Assembly (NCBI RefSeq): GCF_051020975.1
Contig: NC_135038.1
Span: forward strand, 4,834,001 to 4,898,000
Length of the DNA stretch: 64,000 nt
Direction of reading: 5' to 3'
Source: Osmia lignaria lignaria
Lineage: Eukaryota; Arthropoda; Insecta; Hymenoptera; Megachilidae
Part shown: one piece after another, positions 59,701-64,000 of the stretch
How the letters are laid out: each line of letters opens with the position of its first letter
How positions within the stretch are numbered: the first letter of the stretch is position 1
The notes under the pieces: generated by a model
Told to the model about the DNA's origin: nothing
Seen by the model: the letters and a program-made list of their open reading frames with translations, nothing else
Database searches by the model: none
Translations under genes and position numbers: made by a program

Positions 59701-62687
59701 ACGGTGTTACCGAATCCGTTTCACTTGCATGCATTCTATTATTTTTCTCCTATGGAAATTCGTGATAATCCTGTCGTTGAAATAAACAGCAACGTCCATC
59801 ACGCGGAGTGGCTGTACACGAAAACTGTATCTAATCGTTTGCCATTTTCTCCTCTTTCTCCTTTATAGTTTCCTACCGATCTCTTATTCAAATCACAGCC
59901 GAATCTTTTACCATCTCTTGGATAGAAAATAGCAAATTTTCCATACCGCAAAGAATAAGGATTTAAAGGATTAACCGTATAATGGTATCAATTTACGTCA
60001 ACGCCATTGTCCATCGTTAAACGCGCAACAAAGCCGTTGAAAAATGGAGACAGGATGTTGACTAGAACCTTGAGTGAGCAAGAGAAAAAAAAAAGAAAAA
60101 AAAATATGGAAAATTCCCATAGCGCCGGAAGTCGTCCGCCTCTCGTGTAGCTTCGCGTCCGTGTCGCAGGACACGCGAACCTTCGATCGCATACTAGTTT
60201 CACGGAATTCCTGCAGAAATTGCTTAAAAATTCATCGCCTCGATTAGTTCCAGCTTTTGTTCCACCTACGGTGAAACAATATTCTTCGGATATTCGAAAG
60301 ATCCTGCTAGTTTCCCTCGCGAACGTGTCGCATCGTAATCAATCGAGGAGAGGATCCTGGCTGTTTGCATCGCTCAAGGACGCGTTCCGTCTCGTTGCCG
60401 AGGATAATGCAGCGTTTCAGGATAAAAGCGACCCGGTCGGTGTTTATTTCTAAGCGGACGATCGTGTAGGATGCCGGAATAATCGATTTCCTCCTAGTTT
60501 TACTCCCACCTCTTTGCGAAATTGTTATTGCGTTTTTCTGTTTCGACGTCGATCCCGTCGTTTCTCTTTCCGCCGATTTTCATGCAATTAGCGAAACCGA
60601 ATCGCAGACAATTTTTTTTTCCTATTCGAAAATTATTTTGCGTTCTGAATTTTTGATGCTCCAACAATTCTATCAGACGATTGGCGAATTTTCAACTTGT
60701 TCGCCGAATAATGAACGATTTATGGAAAGAGAGCCTGGTGAGTCATCGCGCGAAATCCGCCGGAAGATCAGCTCGGCCCACACGTTCCGGCACGGCTCTC
60801 ATGTGCATCTGCTTGGAGATGCAAGCAGATGCAAGCTGATGCACGCACCGATGCAGCTTCTCGGTGGACGTAGCCTGGCCAGAAGAGTGGAACCGCGATT
60901 TTCCTCGAACAACGACCTTTAATCCGGAATACCGTGTTCAACATTCATGCCTTTTACCTTGTTACATATTTATGAAGATCATCCGGTCGGCTTTGACCGA
61001 CCCATTCGATTAGATTCGCTAATTCGTCTCAAATTATTATTCCGGCCAGGTTCGCTTATTTTCGAAACGATTGCTTTCAAACATTTTCGAATTTTTTCAA
61101 ATTCACCTCGCAAGTATTATTGAATAATAATAATAATTTTAAGAAATAATGAATCATAAATTCAGAAATCTTCTTCTAGGTTCAATTATATTAAAATACG
61201 TGTAGGTACCTTCGCTAGGTAAATGATAATCATCGTGCGCGAACATTGAAAGCACAGTCGTTTATTGGAAGCTGGTTGCAAAAGTGGGAAACGTAGGATA
61301 ATTCATATTTACGATTAAACGCGAAATATTTGCCATGTTGCCAGGCACTGTAATTGCATCCTAACACTGAATAGATTTACGTTTTTGCTTGGATATACCG
61401 GCTTCTGCCAATGTCATTCTCTCTAATCACTCGATTCTAAATATTAATCATTTGGTGGTTCTTTTGATGGTCATTATGTTGCTGTTCCCCTTCGTTTATT
61501 CGTCGCGTTTTGTTTTAAATCCATTTATACTTTAATATTTTTCAACAAGACACTTAGAAATTCTGTCTCAAATAATTTCAACTTGCGTATAATTTTCCTA
61601 GTCTAATTAGTTGGGAGTTTTCCATGACGGAAGCTACAATAAATCACACCGAGTGCACCAGTTTTAGATACCGTTTATAAACCTAGAATCTTACCTTAGT
61701 CATAATAATAATAATTGAATGGGTTAAGTGAAGAGCGGGACGAATTATGCATAGCGGCGAGGTCGAAGTGAAACAAAGCCCAATAAAAGTGGAGGAGGTC
61801 CAGGCTAAAGGAGCCAGCAACAAGTTGAACAGAGATGAGACACTAAGCGTGTCTGTAGCCTCCCACTTGCGTATTATGCGAGAAGATACCCTATCTCTCG
61901 CGGGAGGAACATTTTCTCGGTTCTTTTTTTTAATTCTATGGCACAAGCTGATCCCTGACCTCAGGCTGAGGATCTCGGCCCAAAGGCCCTCCCTGCTTCG
62001 CCATACCGTGCCCACGCACCCTACGACCGCGGTCCTCTGTGCTTTTGCTCTCTTTCATACTTTGATTCGACTGGCCATATTAAAATTACCACCTACGTGC
62101 ACTCCATTTCTTTGTTTTTTTTTTTTTTATTTATTTATTTTTCATTTTTGGGTAGGTAGGAATTGTTAGGAACAGGCAGAGGAAGATTTAATTATTTTTC
62201 TTTTTGATCAGTTCAAATTTTCCCGCGCAAACGTTCGGTCCGCCACAGGCCTATATATACGAAGCACCCTTCCCTGCGTTGTCATTCGGCCCGCGGACGC
62301 CGAAGGGGAAGGATGGGCTGCTCCCGGGAGATTACCATTTTTCCTGGGAAAACTTAATTCGATCGCGAGTGTACTATAATGAAATAAGAAAAATAGAAAA
62401 TTATTTCGTGTATTTAGATGTATAAATGATAGTTTCGTTGATAGGTAACGAGCACTTTTCCATCCTCTCTTTCTTTGATCTTTCATTTTCTACAGCCTGA
62501 TAATTTAACTCTCGTCAATTGAATTTTTTTTACGATGATCACGAATGATTTTTGCACTCTTTTTTTCTCTCTCTCTCTCTCTCTTTTTCTGTTTCTTTCT
62601 CTCTTTTTCATTTTCATACATGACGTTCACGCAATACTGTACTTGTATCATTTTCAGGTGATCCTATGATAACATCCTCACTGAAGG
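44685..62687 (+). CDS. Unidentified gene with alternative first exons; continues beyond right edge
   Basis: Three exons can be supported: first exon A 44685-44772, first exon B 57854-58214, and an internal 30-nt exon 62658-62687. Exons A and B both end in phase 1 at a GT donor (ATTG|GTAAGT and CCAG|GTATCC), and the 30-nt exon enters and leaves in phase 1, so either first exon joins it to give ...G-DPMITSSLK-G. Further exons lie right of the window. The product is not recognised; the long-range arrangement with distant promoters is typical of insect regulatory or RNA-binding genes, but that is inference. The linker-histone-like gene at 50973-51549 is nested in the intron on the other strand. 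Confidence 0.6.
44773..50972. other. Intron of the unidentified gene, left part
   Basis: No exon supported. Contains a single palindrome GACGCACCATGTGCGTC at 48321-48337, like the core of the 36-bp minisatellite, and a GC-rich hairpin-prone stretch around 48225-48280. The remaining short open frames lack splice or homology support. Confidence 0.6.
50973..51549 (-). CDS. Linker-histone-like (H15) domain fused to Arg/Lys-rich tail, protamine/H1-like
   Basis: Two minus-strand exons, 51347-51549 and 50973-51279, joined over a 67-nt intron (AAGGG|GTAGAA; TTTCCAG|AGGATG), 510 nt, 169 aa. Residues about 8-75 match the H1/H5 winged-helix pattern: QVMHAIRRLQTVKGSTQREI, SNYISQEYDLP, VQLALKRGVTYGILQRLK, then GGCFTYN in place of the usual closing strand. 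Residues about 88-120 are strongly basic (GRRRRRKSRRSRRRRKSRKR). The C-terminus is mixed and acidic. DNA binding and chromatin compaction, possibly in sperm, are inferred from the layout. Without splicing the first exon stops at TAG two codons after LKG's start. It lies nested in the intron of the plus-strand gene. An upstream acceptor-like CTGGCAG abuts the ATG, so a 5' UTR intron is possible. Confidence 0.75.
53240..53382. promoter_or_regulatory. CpG-rich promoter-like segment
   Basis: Contains TATGCGCGCGCCGCGTGG and GCCGCCATTACG in an otherwise AT-rich intron, followed by an ATG and a consensus donor. Direction presumed plus from the downstream donor. Confidence 0.4.
53383..53462 (+). CDS. 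Candidate first exon near a CpG-rich promoter
   Basis: ATG at 53383 opens 26 codons (MGTEVEFNIGARSGTTQTWI...) and reaches donor TTT|GTAAGT in phase 2. Upstream (about 53240-53340) is a CpG-rich stretch with GCCGCCAT at 53290-53297, a YY1/Pho-type element common at insect and mammalian start regions. The phase does not fit the 30-nt exon at 62658, so either this exon belongs to another transcript, splices to an unseen exon, or is an untranslated leader. Confidence 0.3.
57854..58214 (+). CDS. Alternative first coding exon B, His/Pro/Gln-rich
   Basis: ATG at 57854 opens 120 codons ending in phase 1 at donor CCAG|GTATCC. Starts MGSEEGDGMANVDVAASWQQ, then a His-Pro-Ser region with repeated SHPH/PHAHSHPH words (residues about 32-55), then Gln-rich sequence with a run of eight Gln from CAA/CAG repeats, then ATLRRGSPYERP. 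Low-complexity, probably disordered N-terminal extension of the type seen in transcription or RNA-binding regulators. The opposite-strand and shifted frames in this region are shadows of the repeats. Confidence 0.7.
60656..60737 (+). CDS. Possible third alternative first exon
   Basis: ATG at 60656 opens 27 codons (MLQQFYQTIGEFSTCSPNNE...MEREP) and reaches a good donor CCTG|GTGAGT in phase 1, the same phase as exons A and B. No recognisable promoter upstream and no homology, so a chance frame remains likely. Confidence 0.3.
60804..60833. repeat. Perfect 11-bp inverted repeat with 8-nt loop
   Basis: TGCATCTGCTT (60804-60814) and its exact complement AAGCAGATGCA (60823-60833) surround GGAGATGC. 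It is followed by more degenerate GATGCA(A/C)GC words to about 60857. Confidence 0.8.
62658..62687 (+). CDS. 30-nt internal microexon
   Basis: Acceptor ATTTTCAG and donor AAGG|GTAAGT surround 30 nt read in phase 1 as (G)DPMITSSLK(G). A long CT-rich tract precedes it (62560-62620). Phase matches both alternative first exons. Confidence 0.55.
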
Positions 62688-62714
62688 GTAAGTGACAAAC
62701 GACAGCTCATACCT

Positions 62715-62745
<31 letters not shown>

Positions 62746-64000
62746 GTTTTGCATCTTCCCCCTGTCTCCAAACACTCGAACGAATGATCTAATACGAGGA
62801 TCATCGTTTTTCCTGAATCTTCATCTACCTTTCTAGAACGAGGACAACTGTGGGACGTGGTCTCTCATTTGCATGAGTTTTTTCTTTAGTTTTCCCATTC
62901 ACCCGCTTTACTCTCTTTCACACACGCGCGTTTAGAAATTAGAGAAAAATATCGACGCGTTCTAATGCGAACGATAACGATACATTTTTAATATTCTCTT
63001 TGTTCGTAATAAACGTAACAATTCTTCGCATCAGAACGATATCAATTTAAAAAAAAAGAGCAAAAAAAAACAGGTAGTACAAGCTTAAGCACTTATTTCG
63101 TTAATTAGGTAGAGAATATTGATTAGGTACAGACGAGATACCTACTGATAGTATAATTAGTCATTAATAGATTTTTTTTTATAAAGCACGATTTTATAGA
63201 GTTTATTTTGTAGTTTAGTATTACTTTTCCAAACATATTTAATGAAATTCTTGTCTTAATTAACACGTGTGCCAGTGTGTTTTTTATAATTTTCTGGAAT
63301 GAAATATTCCATTACAATTTTCTACAGTCGTGTGATTTGAATTTTAAGGAAAGAATAGCATCGCCTGTTAACGTACTGGAAATTAAATTTTTTTTATTTA
63401 TATATTAATTATAATATTCGGTTTGAAGACGGTTGTTTCAACAAGATCGAAGTTATCGTGGTGGCGGATGTAAACGGGATTTGCTGCTCGTAGCCGGACA
63501 AAAGCTGTTTAATATGTACATTAATTCACTGCGTTTCATCGTCAATAATTTATAAGTCTCGAAGCTATTAATTACGCATCTCGTACATGATCGCAAGTAT
63601 GCCGAGAAGCTGTGGCGATTGGTTACGTGCTATTAGATTATAAGATGGGTCTACTGAACCTCTCTCCTCTTGAACGATCTTGAAAATTATTCTCGCTCAC
63701 TTGATATTTGGATGTCAACTCTATCATTGATAATAATAATAATAATAATAACGCATCGAAAGGGCAAAGAGGACGATGAATTTTCCATTGAAAATCCGGA
63801 AGGCATAAACGAAGGTAATCGACGCTTCGTCGCGGAGATATCGAATGGCATGGATTACGCGTTAAAACGTCCTCTTGACGATCGCGATCGCATCGTACGA
63901 TCGCTTTACTTATTTCCACGGCGTCGATCTCTTCTCGTTTCACCGACAACATCGACGTTCTTACATTTTATCCGGCAAGATGTGGCAATGCCGTGTTATG
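62688..64000. other. Intron to right window edge
   Basis: AT-rich intron sequence with an ATA/TAA trinucleotide run at about 63730-63751. No further exon of the plus-strand gene was recognised. A 104-codon minus-strand frame at 63638-63952 has no support. Confidence 0.5.

Larger units (their letters stand above)
58215..62657. other. Intron between first exon B and the 30-nt exon
   Basis: Contains the possible third first exon (60656-60737), the perfect hairpin at 60804-60833, and a GC-rich stretch at 62213-62340 where all three plus frames are open but no donor follows. A CT microsatellite lies at about 62569-62584. Confidence 0.55.

Noticed and set aside
61747..62169. 140-codon plus-strand frame starting MHSGEVEVKQSPIKVEEVQA
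   Set aside because: The first 50 residues look protein-like, but no phase-1 GT donor of good quality follows and the rest is hydrophobic translation of T runs.
62204..62425. Possible exon in a GC-rich stretch after TTTTTGATCAG
   Set aside because: All plus frames are open and an acceptor is present, but no donor follows before the sequence turns AT-rich.

Overview
The window looks like nuclear DNA of an insect, most likely a hymenopteran (bee or wasp). It is AT-rich, genes are split by GT-AG introns from about 70 bp to over 10 kb, and every recognisable product is an animal nuclear gene, including an insect-type glutamate-gated chloride channel. The order assignment is inference from gene content and base composition, not from a search.

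Layout. (1) About 1-23,600, minus strand: the GluCl channel gene. The signal peptide, the ligand-binding domain, M1, M2, M3 and part of the M3-M4 loop are in the window. M4 and the C-terminus lie beyond the left edge. Three 68-nt versions of exon 3 lie in tandem, and a possible 36-nt cassette exon sits in the last visible intron. (2) About 24,300-30,050: a compact housekeeping cluster with short introns. It holds a PTCD2-like mitochondrial PPR protein (minus), a 77-aa protein matching the alternative 'isoform 2' product of POLR1D (minus), a 278-aa CENP-P-like kinetochore candidate (plus), an intron-containing tRNA-Ile(UAU) (plus) and mitochondrial ribosomal protein S16 (minus). (3) About 30,540-43,800, plus strand: a five-exon gene for a 566-aa coiled-coil, Ser-rich protein of unknown function. 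Its 9.6-kb intron carries an indel-free 36-bp minisatellite built on a palindrome. (4) About 44,200 to the right edge, plus strand: a long gene of unknown identity with two alternative first coding exons (44,685 and 57,854; a possible third at 60,656) and a 30-nt exon at 62,658, all in the same splice phase. The rest of the gene is to the right. Nested in its intron on the minus strand is a two-exon gene joining a linker-histone-like globular domain to an Arg/Lys-rich tail, a protamine-like or H1-like layout.

Most of the sequence is intron. Two small elements with shared terminal inverted repeats lie in GluCl introns and look like MITEs or structured hairpins. No CRISPR array, complete transposon, retroviral gene or rRNA was seen. 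Exon boundaries were read by eye from splice consensus, phase continuity and protein family resemblance; none has been tested against transcripts.
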